In this document: piece by piece, positions 6,799 to 15,300 of the stretch
Layout of the letters: the number at the start of each line of letters is the position of its first letter
How positions within the stretch are numbered: position 1 is the first letter of the stretch
NCBI RefSeq assembly: GCF_000612625.1
Contig: NZ_CCAS010000067.1
Coordinates: forward strand, 1-33,982
Source: Neobacillus jeddahensis
GTDB lineage: Bacteria > Bacillota > Bacilli > Bacillales > Cytobacillaceae
DNA: 33,982 nt
Reading direction: 5' to 3'
Notes under the pieces: generated by a model
The model's database searches: none
The model's input: the letters and a program-made list of their open reading frames with translations, nothing else
Told to the model about the DNA's origin: nothing
Position numbers and translations under genes: made by a program

Positions 6799-7170
6799 TT
6801 AAAATGGATGGCTATCGATAGCTTCCTGCAGTTTTATTGCTAAATACAGATCTTCTAATTCTGGATCATCTTTTAGCACTGATTTTTTCATCCGTTTGAG
6901 CTCTTCAAAATTAAACGACACAATTGTCTCTACCTCAATTTTTCCCGGAAATTCCATAGGAAGAAAATCGTCGTCCAAGAAACTTAAATCTTGTCCTAAA
7001 TCAAACTCATCAGGATCAAGCATATCGTTATCCTCCATAATCCTTTCTTCCTCGGACCTTGGAAGATTACCCTCCGAACAATCTGAGCCTAGATAAAAGG
7101 CTGCTAAAAGTTCTCCGGAAGTCGGTATTGTCTTATTGTTCTCGATTGGTTGTTTTTCGTCCTCTAACAT
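6799..7170 (-). CDS. Acidic hypothetical protein, 123 aa
   Basis: Start at MLEDEKQPIE, ten bases after AAAGGGG; an upstream in-frame ATG has no ribosome site. The protein is strongly acidic, with a middle segment rich in D and E (DNDMLDPDEFDLGQDLSFLDDDFLPMEF) and a C-terminal helix ending EDLYLAIKLQEAIDSHPF. There is no signal peptide or TM helix. Family not recognised. The acidity would suit a DNA mimic or anti-repressor, but nothing direct supports this. Its leader carries the large inverted repeats at 7280-7401. Confidence 0.6.
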   Translation of the reverse strand: MLEDEKQPIENNKTIPTSGELLAAFYLGSDCSEGNLPRSEEERIMEDNDMLDPDEFDLGQDLSFLDDDFLPMEFPGKIEVETIVSFNFEELKRMKKSVLKDDPELEDLYLAIKLQEAIDSHPF

Positions 7171-7279
7171 ATTAGGTTTTCCCCTTTCCTTAGTTTCAGA
7201 GAACATGGTACACGGAATTTTCCCTTATTCGAACATCTTGCTAAAAAAAATATTCCAGCGAACAGGGTTCAACGTGCAA

Positions 7280-7401
7280 GGTTTACTATATCCGTTGAAC
7301 AGGTCCGTTCAACGGATATACTTTAAATACAGAGGAACCCAACGGTACCAATAGTTCTCCTCATTAAGCAAAGCAAAAAATACTACCGAATATAGTAAAC
7401 C
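7280..7401. repeat. 14-bp inverted repeat with 6-bp spacer, nested in a wider inverted repeat
   Basis: TATATCCGTTGAAC (7287-7300), spacer AGGTCC (7301-7306), GTTCAACGGATATA (7307-7320): perfect 14-bp arms. A further GTTCAACG is at 7267-7274. GGTTTACTATAT (7280-7291) is also perfectly complementary to ATATAGTAAACC (7390-7401). Paired arms around a 6-bp spacer match the architecture of tyrosine-recombinase core sites. A leader switch or operator for the acidic-protein gene is the alternative. No U-run follows, so it is not a simple terminator. Confidence 0.7.
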
Positions 7402-7582
7402 AAAATGGAGGATTTTTAACAGGTTAAAGGCAAAATAGTTATTAAATTTTAAATCAATAGTAATTCAATAAAAATTGTCCATCATAAAACATATTTTTGT
7501 CTGTATGGATTCAAATTCAGGACTTTTAATAATCTAGAAACCTTCTCCCGTATTACCCCTATTTAGAAAGGGGACGATGAGA

Positions 7583-7696
7583 ATGAGAAAATGGCGTGAA
7601 TTAGAGGACCAATTTCTTTGGTTTATTTTTCGTATTTGTAGGCTATATACAACCATTATTTTTATCTATTACATCTTGATAAAGCCGTTCTTGTAA
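7583..7696 (+). CDS. Small single-TM peptide, 37 aa
   Basis: ATG at 7583 with AAAGGGG about nine bases upstream. MRKWRELEDQ is followed by a hydrophobic, aromatic stretch (LWFIFRICRL...YTTIIFIYYILI) and a short tail ending KPFL. A terminator follows at 7701, so it would be a monocistronic small gene. A toxin-like or membrane-anchoring peptide is possible; function unknown. Confidence 0.45.
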   Translation: MRKWRELEDQFLWFIFRICRLYTTIIFIYYILIKPFL

Positions 7697-7700
7697 AAGC

Positions 7701-7738
7701 AAAAGGGGAGTAATGCTGTCACAGAAACTCCCTTTTTA
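7701..7738 (+). terminator. Terminator after the 37-aa peptide gene
   Basis: AAAAGGGGAGT pairs with ACTCCCTTTTT (one bulged base) across a short loop, with a T tail. Confidence 0.7.
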
Positions 7739-7739
7739 T

Positions 7740-8069
7740 ATTCGTAACAAAACCGCACTTTTATGTTTTTGCGAATCTCCTTAAATTTACCCCCCAAAAA
7801 AAATTTTAAAATTTACCTGGTCCGCCCAAATTTTCGTGTTTACTCTTCGTATATAATCTTCTACGTTTGCTTCAACGTGTTATTCTCGTGTTATTAATCC
7901 GTTTATTATTTAGTTTGCACGTACTTTTTTGCGAAAAAGCAAACAATAAAATATCGATATTATTCACATTATTGTTCAACTTCCTTAACATAAAGGAACA
8001 TTTTTTCATTTTACTTATCATTTGTTTTCGTGTTACATTAATCCTACAAATCGACACGGAGTGATATAT
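7740..8069. other. AT-rich intergenic leader of the HTH/DUF3800 operon
   Basis: No gene seen. CGTGTT(A) recurs at 7835, 7876, 7887 and 8030, and GCGAAAAAGCAAA lies near 7932. A promoter is expected here, but I could not pick one with confidence. The repeated CGTGTTA words may be operator sites for the HTH protein downstream. Confidence 0.3.
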
Positions 8070-8963
8070 ATGAAAAAAGGATTTAAAATTTTGCCTTCCA
8101 GTCCTTATGACGATAAGGATCAAACATACAAAAAGTATTACTCCAGCTGGAGAGAGTTTAATAAAGGAAACAATGATAGTAAAGAAACATTTGCAATGAT
8201 TTTTACCAGTTTCAAGGAGAATCATCTTTCCAAGATTGAAGGGGGAGCTTTAAAACTATACTTATTTTTTTGTTTCAACTCAAACAACACCGATGGCGAC
8301 TCCTGGTATAGTATCGAAAAAATAGCCGACTTCTTTAAGGTTGGTACACGAACAGTTGATAAGTGGGTAAAAATACTCGTTGATAGGCAACTCATATATC
8401 GAGAGCAAGCAACTCATAAATCTGCAACAACTTATTTATTACCGTATAGCACTACCTTAATGAAGGCTCAAACAACCGGTTCCTACCCTGATGACTCTCA
8501 AGAGATTATTGAAGACATCACCAATTCATTGAAAAAACAAAAACAAATATTTGGTAATGTCATTGGCGTATTCCACCTTTTTCAGTGGAAAATTTCGAAA
8601 TCTAAAAAAAGACTTCGCACTAACACCCAAAATATCCAATGGATATTGTTCATTACCAGAAGAGAAAACGGGGTATTAACGGGCCATTATTATGAACTAA
8701 AGGCATCGGAGGACATTGTTGTTTCTAAAAGAAGCATCGAAGAAACTTACTTTTTTACTAGTCCCTATACCTACGACGGTAATGCGTTATTAGGAATTGC
8801 TTTGGACAATGAAAATGAAATTGATATTACGTCTAATACCTATGAGCCTCGAAAACAGCTTATAGAACAGTTAGCTATTATTGATAAAAGTACACTAGAT
8901 CCAAAGTATTTTATTGACTACCAAGAAATTGAAGAAACGAACAGCGAAATAGAGGAATCATAG
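8070..8963 (+). CDS. Winged-HTH protein (HTH_36-like), 297 aa
   Basis: Start at the ATG at 8070 (MKKGFKILPSSPYDDKD) behind GGAGTGA. Residues about 55-115 (GGALKLYLFFCFNSN...WYSIEKIADFFKVGTRTVDKWVKILVDRQLIYREQ) form the winged helix seen in HTH_36 proteins and plasmid replication initiators. The remaining ~180 residues match nothing I know. They include a beta-rich region (NIQWILFITRRENGVLTGHYYELKAS) and an acidic tail. The DUF3800 gene starts 9 bp after the stop, so the pair is co-transcribed. The protein may regulate that unit or sense a nucleic acid; an initiator role is less likely because the plasmid has other replication genes. Confidence 0.75.
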   Translation: MKKGFKILPSSPYDDKDQTYKKYYSSWREFNKGNNDSKETFAMIFTSFKENHLSKIEGGALKLYLFFCFNSNNTDGDSWYSIEKIADFFKVGTRTVDKWVKILVDRQLIYREQATHKSATTYLLPYSTTLMKAQTTGSYPDDSQEIIEDITNSLKKQKQIFGNVIGVFHLFQWKISKSKKRLRTNTQNIQWILFITRRENGVLTGHYYELKASEDIVVSKRSIEETYFFTSPYTYDGNALLGIALDNENEIDITSNTYEPRKQLIEQLAIIDKSTLDPKYFIDYQEIEETNSEIEES

Positions 8964-8972
8964 GGGGATATT

Positions 8973-9713
8973 ATGGAACACTATTCATTATTTTTGGACG
9001 AGATACATCCAGGGGGGCATTTTGATTATTTTTGCCTTGCTGGTGTTATCATTAAAACCACTGATTATTCAGAAACAATCATTCCAGAGGTAGAAAAGGT
9101 AAAACAAAAGTTCTTTGCAGGCTCTACCTCTGTTATCATTCACGAAAAGGAAATATCAGATCGTAAAACAGGGACACCTTTTGCAGTTTTTCAAGATAAA
9201 TCAAAACGTGAGGAGTTCTGGACTGATATCAAAAATGTGTTACTTTCTAATGATATTAAAGGTCTGGCTGTAGCTGTCCATCAAAAAAACTTATATAAAA
9301 TGTATCCAGGCGTTAGAGATAAATATTTTTTATCATTGCAACTAATCGTTGAAAATTTTGTTCACTTTTTGGAATCGGTTAATGGACGAGGAGACATTTA
9401 CGTTGAGTCAACTAACCCTTCTCCGCACCAAACAGATGATCAGTTACAGTCGCATTATTACTATTTAAAAGCTAACGGTACTCTTTTTTATGATCGGAGA
9501 ACTATCCAACACAGATTAGGTAACATCAGTTTTCCTTTAAAAGCAGATAATATAATAGGGCTTCAATTAGCAGATTTAATTCCTAATTCCCTAAATCGTA
9601 AGCTAACAGGTTATGAATTGCGTACTTACGGGCTTGTGGATGCTTTTGAAAAAATCTCTTATGACGGTTGTTGTGGTGACCAAAAACGGTTTGGGATTAA
9701 ATTAATCCCTTGA
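8973..9713 (+). CDS. DUF3800 domain protein, 246 aa
   Basis: It opens MEHYSLFLDEIHPGGHFDYFCLAGVII, matching the DUF3800 start (Y-x-D-E-x-G...F-x-L-x-G-V-V), with D9 and E10. Further conserved acids are E145 (DIYVES) and D192/D201 in ADNIIGLQLAD, the family's C-terminal signature. The fold is thought to be RNase H-like, so a metal-dependent nuclease activity is plausible but unproven. Such genes are frequent in accessory and defence-rich regions. AGGGGG precedes the ATG. Immediately downstream lies an array of structured repeats and a terminator, an unusual partner for this family. Confidence 0.85.
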   Translation: MEHYSLFLDEIHPGGHFDYFCLAGVIIKTTDYSETIIPEVEKVKQKFFAGSTSVIIHEKEISDRKTGTPFAVFQDKSKREEFWTDIKNVLLSNDIKGLAVAVHQKNLYKMYPGVRDKYFLSLQLIVENFVHFLESVNGRGDIYVESTNPSPHQTDDQLQSHYYYLKANGTLFYDRRTIQHRLGNISFPLKADNIIGLQLADLIPNSLNRKLTGYELRTYGLVDAFEKISYDGCCGDQKRFGIKLIP

Positions 9714-9745
9714 CACATTAAGTTGAAGGGGCTAATATTAATCAA

Positions 9746-9958
9746 GGAACTGCGAAAGCTCTTCCCTTTTAAAAAAAAAGAATGGCGAAAGCTCTTCTTA
9801 AATTGATCACGTACATGTATAAAACGACAAGTAGAACCAATAATATAATTTATACGGAGAATGGCGAAAGCTCTTCAATCTGTATACGGCAGACAAGGGT
9901 GAATGGCGAAAGCTCTTCAATCTTTGTCGGAAGGCACCCATTTACAGGGTGTCTTTTT
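9746..9958 (+). ncRNA. Candidate repeat RNA: four GAAA-tetraloop hairpins plus terminator
   Basis: The 18-mer GAATGGCGAAAGCTCTTC occurs at 9780-9797, 9859-9876 and 9901-9918. The last two continue CAATCT. A diverged copy with the same GCGAAAGCTCTTC core is at 9752-9764. Each 18-mer folds GAA-T-GGC [GAAA] GCT-C-TTC, six pairs plus one mismatch capped by a GNRA tetraloop. The diverged copy keeps the loop and extends the stem with GG/CC. Spacing is irregular (33, 79, 42), so it is not CRISPR. A terminator at 9933-9958 closes the unit. It is transcribed either with the DUF3800 mRNA or from its own promoter. Confidence 0.65.
9933..9958 (+). terminator. Terminator closing the hairpin-repeat array
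   Basis: GGCACCC (9933-9939) pairs with GGGTGTC (9947-9953) with one G-U pair, followed by five T. Confidence 0.8.
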
Positions 9959-10033
9959 ATTTGCAAGCATAATTCATCCTGCCTCTTCATGCCTTTATTG
10001 AAAAAAAGCAAGATTGTAGTGTGTTCTCATTAT

Positions 10034-10058
10034 AAGCCTGGTTACCAGGCTTTTTTGT
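10034..10058 (+). terminator. Second plus-strand terminator with no gene in front of it
   Basis: AAGCCTGG (10034-10041), loop TTA, CCAGGCTT (10045-10052), then a T run. There is no coding region between 9959 and 10033, so it ends either readthrough from the repeat array or a short RNA. Confidence 0.75.
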
Positions 10059-10091
10059 TTGGCCATAATTATAGCTGCTGATTCGAATTGA

Positions 10092-10113
10092 ATACATAAC
10101 AACGCTTATGTAT
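10092..10113. repeat. Inverted repeat ATACATAA-N6-TTATGTAT
   Basis: ATACATAA (10092-10099), CAACGC, TTATGTAT (10106-10113), perfect 8-bp arms. Closely related elements lie at 351-379 and 26311-26330, so this is a dispersed operator-like family. Confidence 0.55.
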
Positions 10114-10139
10114 GCATTTAAATTATAAAATTAAACAAA

Positions 10140-10163
10140 AGAGAGTCTAAAACTAGACTCTCT
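10140..10163 (-). terminator. Terminator of the secreted-protein gene
   Basis: A 10-bp perfect stem (AGAGAGTCTA / TAGACTCTCT) with a T run on the minus strand, directly after the stop at 10185. Confidence 0.8.
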
Positions 10164-10184
10164 TAGCAATCTTTAAATCAATTA

Positions 10185-10745
10185 TTAGCTATAGTTAGTA
10201 ATATATGTTACAGAACTACCGACTTTAGTGGTCATCGAAGAATTCGTATAGTATGAAACGTTATGTTGTACCTGCATGACACCGCCAATCATTCTAAAAT
10301 ACTTTACATCCCTTATATATAACCAGCTGCCTTTATTAGAGATTATATAGTTTCCTACAACTCCAGCAAGACTCAAATTTGGTATTTTTAAAATAATTCC
10401 TAAAGCAGAAGCAGCCGAAGCCATCGTTGTCCATTGTAGTTTTTGATTATAGTAGTCAGTAGTCCAAAAAACCCAACTTTCACTGCCACCAGTATCAGGT
10501 GGTTCAATACTAAAAGTAGTAAACCCACCAGTAGGTGAATCTACTGGATTTAAAGAGTTATTTAGATTACTAGACTGTTGAATTTGTTGAAGTTGTGCGA
10601 GTTGTTCAGGAATAGCTGTTGAAGTTGAAGATGATGTTACTACATTTGTAGGTGGTTCAAGTTCACTGGCTGATGCTGAAGAAAAAGGTAAAAAAGCAGT
10701 AGAAGCTAGTGCCAATGATAGCGATGTTGCTAGTAATTTTTTCAT
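10185..10745 (-). CDS. Secreted protein with signal peptide, 186 aa
   Basis: A classic Sec signal peptide: MKKLL, a hydrophobic core ATSLSLALASTAFLPFS, then an Ala-x-Ala type site near residue 26 (SASA/SE). The next 60 residues are S/T/Q/P-rich and look disordered. The C-terminal half has aromatic beta-like segments and a glycine/alanine hydrophobic helix (TMASAASALGIILKIPNLSLAGVVGNYII). There is no LPxTG or lipobox, so it is released rather than anchored. The small exported size, the hydrophobic helix and a divergent three-TM neighbour suggest a bacteriocin-like toxin with an immunity protein; this is inference. AAGGGAG lies 13 nt before the ATG. Confidence 0.7.
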   Translation of the reverse strand: MKKLLATSLSLALASTAFLPFSSASASELEPPTNVVTSSSTSTAIPEQLAQLQQIQQSSNLNNSLNPVDSPTGGFTTFSIEPPDTGGSESWVFWTTDYYNQKLQWTTMASAASALGIILKIPNLSLAGVVGNYIISNKGSWLYIRDVKYFRMIGGVMQVQHNVSYYTNSSMTTKVGSSVTYITNYS

Positions 10746-10767
10746 AAATTAGTATTATCTCCCTTTT

Positions 10768-10824
10768 TTGTTTTTTCTGAATACTATTGTATGCTATCAT
10801 AAGATAGTATTTAGTTCTATACAA
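10768..10824. promoter_or_regulatory. Overlapping divergent promoters with a shared inverted repeat
   Basis: For the secreted protein (minus strand): TTGTAT (10819-10824), 17 bp, TATGAT (10796-10801). For the membrane protein (plus strand): TTGTTT (10768-10773), 16 bp, TATGCT (10790-10795). AATACTAT (10780-10787) and ATAGTATT (10804-10811) form a perfect inverted repeat that straddles both -10 boxes, a likely common operator. Confidence 0.5.
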
Positions 10825-10892
10825 AAATAGAAAATTTTTCTTTTTTTTCAAAAGAATTCAAAAAAAGAAAACACAAAAAGGGGATGCAGCAT

Positions 10893-11093
10893 ATGGAAAA
10901 TAAGAATTTAATACTGGCATTAAAAGTTGTAGCTATACTTGGATTTCTTTATTCTATTGTTAATTTAGAGTGGGGGACTTTTATAGGAACATTGTTTGCA
11001 GGCTTACTTTTCCTTTTACAAAAAAACAAAATATTTGGAACAATAATGTTGTTATTCTCTGTTTACTTTTTATTTGCACAAATTATTTATTAA
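10893..11093 (+). CDS. Small three-TM membrane protein, 66 aa
   Basis: Start at the ATG at 10893 (MENKNLILAL), nine bases after AAAAGGGG; an ATG at 10884 abuts the ribosome site and is rejected. Three hydrophobic helices cover about residues 7-23, 27-43 and 46-66, separated by short charged turns (NLEWG, QKNK). It is divergent from the secreted protein and shares its control region, as many immunity proteins are placed next to bacteriocins. No family recognised. Confidence 0.65.
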   Translation: MENKNLILALKVVAILGFLYSIVNLEWGTFIGTLFAGLLFLLQKNKIFGTIMLLFSVYFLFAQIIY

Positions 11094-11134
11094 GTTACTC
11101 TATGGCTTTGAAACAATAACAGGATCACTTAATA

Positions 11135-11176
11135 GTAAAAAACCACTGGTATTTAAATGTACAAGTGGTTTTTTAC
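11135..11176. terminator. Strong terminator after the three-TM protein gene
   Basis: GTAAAAAACCACT (11135-11147) is perfectly complementary to AGTGGTTTTTTAC (11164-11176). The 13-bp stem with A and T runs can work on both strands. Confidence 0.8.
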
Positions 11177-11432
11177 CATTAAAAGTTTCGTTCTCATAAA
11201 TAAAAGTCAGTGACGCATTTCGGAGGGTCAATATTTAGTGGTTTTAGTTACTCTAATCTTTTTTTACTATATGTAACCTATGATCAATATGATATATTAA
11301 TGTTTTTTTTAAATTGGATTCAAGCCCGACAAATCAATGTTTCTCACTTTTTCCAAATGTAACATTTTAACCATTCTGATACATATCACAATTATACATT
11401 TAATCGTGATGACTGGATGGACCATCCACCCC
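11177..11432. other. Intergenic region without a recognisable gene
   Basis: AT-rich DNA between a plus-strand terminator and the end of a minus-strand operon. I see no ribosome-site-backed frame and no strong repeat. A plus-strand frame starting near 11337 has no Shine-Dalgarno and overlaps the 52-aa gene. Confidence 0.4.
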
Positions 11433-11591
11433 TCATTTTTTAGTATGTTGCTTAATAGCTTTGTGAGAATCCACATTTCTAAGAGTTTGATTAAAATTTT
11501 CCTTTTCTACCATTTCTCGTTGCCTTCGCTCTGCTACAGGTCTAATGAGGGTTAACAACAACTTCCTTTTTTCTTTAGATGGTTGATTCAT
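11433..11591 (-). CDS. Small basic hypothetical protein, 52 aa
   Basis: The ATG at 11591 is preceded by AGGGAGGG at good spacing. Product begins MNQPSKEKRKLLLTLIRPVA and continues ERRQREMVEKENFNQTLRNVDSHKAIKQHTKK. It is highly basic and helical with no membrane span. It lies 37 bp downstream of the membrane-protein gene on the same strand, so it is probably in the same operon. Family not recognised. Confidence 0.6.
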   Translation of the reverse strand: MNQPSKEKRKLLLTLIRPVAERRQREMVEKENFNQTLRNVDSHKAIKQHTKK

Positions 11592-11628
11592 TTTAATATC
11601 CCTCCCTGAACAATGAGAAATCGCTCAT

Positions 11629-12144
11629 TTATCCTTGGAAATTATGCCTCATTTGTTCTTCTTCCAGGATTACGTTAATTCGTCCATAATAATAAGCTAA
11701 ACTAATGATGAAAGTAATTGGGGCAATAATTAGAGGAGCTAAGATGCTAAATCCAACCCACATTAAAATTAATGAGACCGTAGAAGTCATAAAATACATC
11801 CCTACAAATGATGGCGTATAGCCCAACAGCAAAAAGGACCAAAAGATTGAGGCTATCACATAAACCCAATAGTTACCGTCGAACTGAAACATAAAATTAA
11901 ATGTAATTATGTAGATCATAAGAGCATTGATAGAACCGACAATCACATTTTTGAGTAGCAAAATAAAGAAAAATCGTTTAGGGTAATATTCCATCCGCTC
12001 TGCAATGGTACTTTTGAAGCCGGTCAGGAGCCCCGAAATCCCACCGATAAAAATACCTTCTAGTAATGCAGCAACCCACTTGAAAATTGCCCCCGCAATT
12101 CCTCCGATCAAAGCATACAGCAAAAAATACAGCACATCTTTCAC
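11629..12144 (-). CDS. Multi-pass membrane protein, 171 aa
   Basis: GTG start at 12144 (KDVLYFLLYALIGG) behind AAAGGAGGG. Hydrophobic segments lie at about residues 4-42 (glycine-rich, probably two helices), 57-82, 91-110 and 120-152, with an acidic C-terminal tail (VILEEEQMRHNFQG). No transporter signature is visible. It follows the terminator of the polyvalent-protein gene, so it needs its own promoter; TTAACA with TATGGA about 16 bp away near 12180-12210 on the minus strand is a weak candidate. Its position next to phage-type genes leaves a holin-like role open, but four or more helices and the length argue against a simple holin. Confidence 0.65.
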   Translation of the reverse strand: MKDVLYFLLYALIGGIAGAIFKWVAALLEGIFIGGISGLLTGFKSTIAERMEYYPKRFFFILLLKNVIVGSINALMIYIITFNFMFQFDGNYWVYVIASIFWSFLLLGYTPSFVGMYFMTSTVSLILMWVGFSILAPLIIAPITFIISLAYYYGRINVILEEEQMRHNFQG

Positions 12145-12263
12145 GTCTTTCCCTCCTTTAACCTTTTTGTTTCAACTACTTCCTATTTATTCCATAAAAA
12201 ATCACACATTCCTGTTAAGGGAAATAAAAATTCGTTACATAAGAGCCGTTATGTTTCACAAAA

Positions 12264-12296
12264 AAAGGGGCTAGGAGAAAACTCCTGGCCCTTTTA
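12264..12296 (-). terminator. Terminator of the polyvalent-protein operon
   Basis: On the minus strand AAAAGGGCCAGGAG and CTCCTAGCCCCTTTT pair around a TTTT loop, followed by a T run. It directly follows the stop of the 1,635-aa gene. Confidence 0.8.
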
Positions 12297-12306
12297 ATTT
12301 GATTAT

Positions 12307-15300
12307 TTATTGATTACCAAAGAACTCTTCTTTTAGTTCATCCCTAACCTTCTTACCTGCCCGATCAAGAACCTTATTTATTTGTAAAGCCAATGTTTCA
12401 CTATCTTGGGTTGGGTCTAGGTCTTGTAACTGCAAACTAACCTCTTCGCCTAAACTTCGTTGGTATTCAGAATATTGTTCTGTGGTTAGGTAATATGTTT
12501 TACCGCCGCTTCTCATATATTTTTGAGCTCTTCTTGGAGCAGCAGTTGTATCGCCCGTATCGTTTATGACATCTAAAACCATTTGTGCTTCTGATGAAGG
12601 GTTATAGCGACTTACAAAGGCAGGATTCAAAAATACATTAAATAGATTATTCGATTTCCCTTGGTAAACTTCCTTTTTGTTTCCGAGAGAATCGTAGGCA
12701 GCAGGTAAACTTGCCCCAGCCAAACCTGGTACCTTATTTTTCATTCGGTTAATAAACATCTGTGGTTTAGATGGATCATACGTGTTCCTTGTTGTATTGT
12801 CAGTTGCCTGACGAACTTGATTGAAAAGGGTTGGGACAAAGGAAGCTGGTATATCTCCTGCTATATCAATAGCTTTATCCATACCTGATTGCCCAGGATA
12901 ACTTGTTGCAGCCTTTTTGAGCCCTTGGAGGACCGAAGTACCAATCATTGTTTCTGCCGCCCCATCTATACCTGCATAAGCCGCATTAAAAAGGTTTGGT
13001 TCTCCGCTTTCCTTAACGTTGGTTTGTGCATTGCCACCTAGACTTAGAGCTGTTGCAATCGGTTGGGCCCAGTTATACGAAACAAAAGTGTCCCCGTCTT
13101 GTGTTTCCGCAGCATCTGAGTTAAACCCACTAAATACCCACCTTGCCAATGCATCTAAATTTAAACTGTATTGAGCCTTTCCAGATGATTTTTCAACTTC
13201 TTGCACATCGAAGTCCTTACTCCCTACTCCAGTAAGGATTCCTTTGTCAGCCATAAACCAAGCTATACCAGTCATCCCCGTTCCGATAGTAGCACGGGTA
13301 AAGGATTCTATGACTTCATTCCAAGCGAATTGTTTGTTGAAAAATGGTTTGGCAATTGCATAAGCTGTTTTTAGGAATCCAGCAGGAGAATATTCTAGGG
13401 CTCTCATTAAAAGTGAACCTGGAGTTCTTGGATATTTGAGAATAATATCTCCTGCTCCCCAATCTTTCCCTCCATTCAAAAAGTTTTTAACCTTTTGTAA
13501 ACTGGTCGAAAATATGTTGTTATCTTGGAAAGTGACATATTTTCCGTACTGATCAGCAATCGCCAATATATTTTCGTCAGCTTCACGGATATAGCGTTGT
13601 ATCGCTTCATTCCTTGCCTGACCTGTAAGCCCTTCATTGAGAGCTCTCAAGTTTGCTAACTCTCCCACCGTGTTATTTACAGCACGTTTATAACCAGCAT
13701 AATCAAAGGATTTTAAGGTAGCTCCCAACGTTCTTTCAAAATATTTCATAGGATTCCATTTTCCATTAAAAGTGTTAGGTCTCAAATCGTATTGAGTTGA
13801 TATTCCTTCAGGATTAACCCCCTTCAGTCCGGCTTTCCACCCTCTTAACCAGTTTTTCCAGTATTCCCCTTGATTATGGGTCCTGAAGGTTACTGTTCTT
13901 TGCCCGCCTGTTAACTTCGCTCTTGTTATGTCAATTGGCGTAGCAACTAACTTATTAATCCGTTCTAGTCGATAAAACATTTCATTTCCGATAGCATTCC
14001 TACCTAGCGTTTTAGGGTTTAATAATTGTCCGATGGTCTGTGTAGTAGATATTTTCTGTAATAATGATGGCCGTTCTAATAATTGTAAAGTTGCTTGAAG
14101 CTCCTGGCTTGCCTCAATCTTTGCATCACCGCTCATATTATTGATTGATATAGCAAAATTTCGGAGATTTTCCGCATCCACTTCCTCTAATTTTCCGTTC
14201 TTTAAAGCCTTATTCGTTATCTTCTCTACTTCACTTAATCTATTCGTTGTCCGCTTAAACTCATTTGTTACCATCTCTGATGATTTGTCATAGACTTGTT
14301 GGATATGTGGCCGAATTTCCTCCCCAAATTCCCTAATCATTTGCTCTGAAAACTCCGCGAAATTGATTGTCTCTTTTGCTAATTTTGATGCACCGATCAC
14401 CGCGTAGTCGTAGAAGTCATCAACTGGTAATCCTGATAAAGCTCTTCCCTTTCTTGCTGCAAGACGTTTTCGTGCTGCTTCCTCTTGTTTATCCAGGAAC
14501 TTTACAACTTGCTCTTTCACTTCAGGTTTGATGATTTTATTTGGCCCCTTTGATTTAGTTCTTTTAGGCGTGATATCCGTTATCCATTGCTTAGCATCGT
14601 CTACAAACTGGCGAAGTTCCTTAGTCTCCGCTTCAGATAACTTTTCCCCTGCCTTCGCTCGATCTAAAAGGTTTATCACGTCATTAGCGACCGTCTTTTG
14701 CTGTGTCATTTTCTGAACAGTAGTTGCTAAATCGGTTAACTGTGTAGCTGTTTCATTAGTAATAACAACTTTTTGCTGTAAAGGATTAAGTTTAGCGTTC
14801 ACACGATCTGCAACCCTATTAGCATGAACTAGGATTCCTTCAGGACTTAGCCTATCAAATATAGAAAATGCCTGAACAGCCTGTCCTGCTTTTGTTCCTC
14901 TTTCCGCAATATGTTCTGCAATATCAACAGCTTTATCAATCTGGCCTGATCTTTGAAACTCCTGAATTAATCGATGCGCCGTTGCAACGTGTTCAGGTTT
15001 TAATACTTTAGCGTTTTTGACAAAAGAGGTTGCTGTTTCTGCACCTTGAGCAAGATAATTATTAGCAATAAGAACAGCTTCTTCATTGGTAGTTGGTTTA
15101 TATGCCCCTTGTAGCCGCTCCTTAAGGCTCATAGAGGTATTTTCTGAATTTCTTAGGGTATTTATATGCCCTCGTTCTTTAAGGTTACTAGAAGGCGATT
15201 CTGGAAGTCTAGGAAGCAAGTCATCTAACGTCTGTGAAAATTTGGTAGAATTATTTAATCCCGCTGGATTCAAATGCTCCAATAAATTTGGCTTTAATCC

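Noticed and set aside
7287..7320. Rho-independent terminator
   Set aside because: The stem is strong, but no T run follows on either strand and it lies in a leader, not behind a gene.
9746..9958. CRISPR array
   Set aside because: The repeats are only 18-23 nt, intervals are irregular (33, 79, 42), and there are no cas genes; the repeats fold as GAAA-loop hairpins.
9782..10081. A 99-codon frame reading through the hairpin repeats
   Set aside because: No ribosome site, it runs through a strong terminator, and the repeats fall in different frames (MAKALL versus NGESSSI).
10663..10851. A minus-strand 62-codon frame upstream of the secreted protein
   Set aside because: It overlaps the signal-peptide coding region in another frame and covers the promoter; it has no ribosome site.
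11337..11555. A plus-strand 72-codon hydrophobic frame
   Set aside because: It is antisense to the 52-aa minus-strand gene, which has a strong ribosome site, and has none itself.
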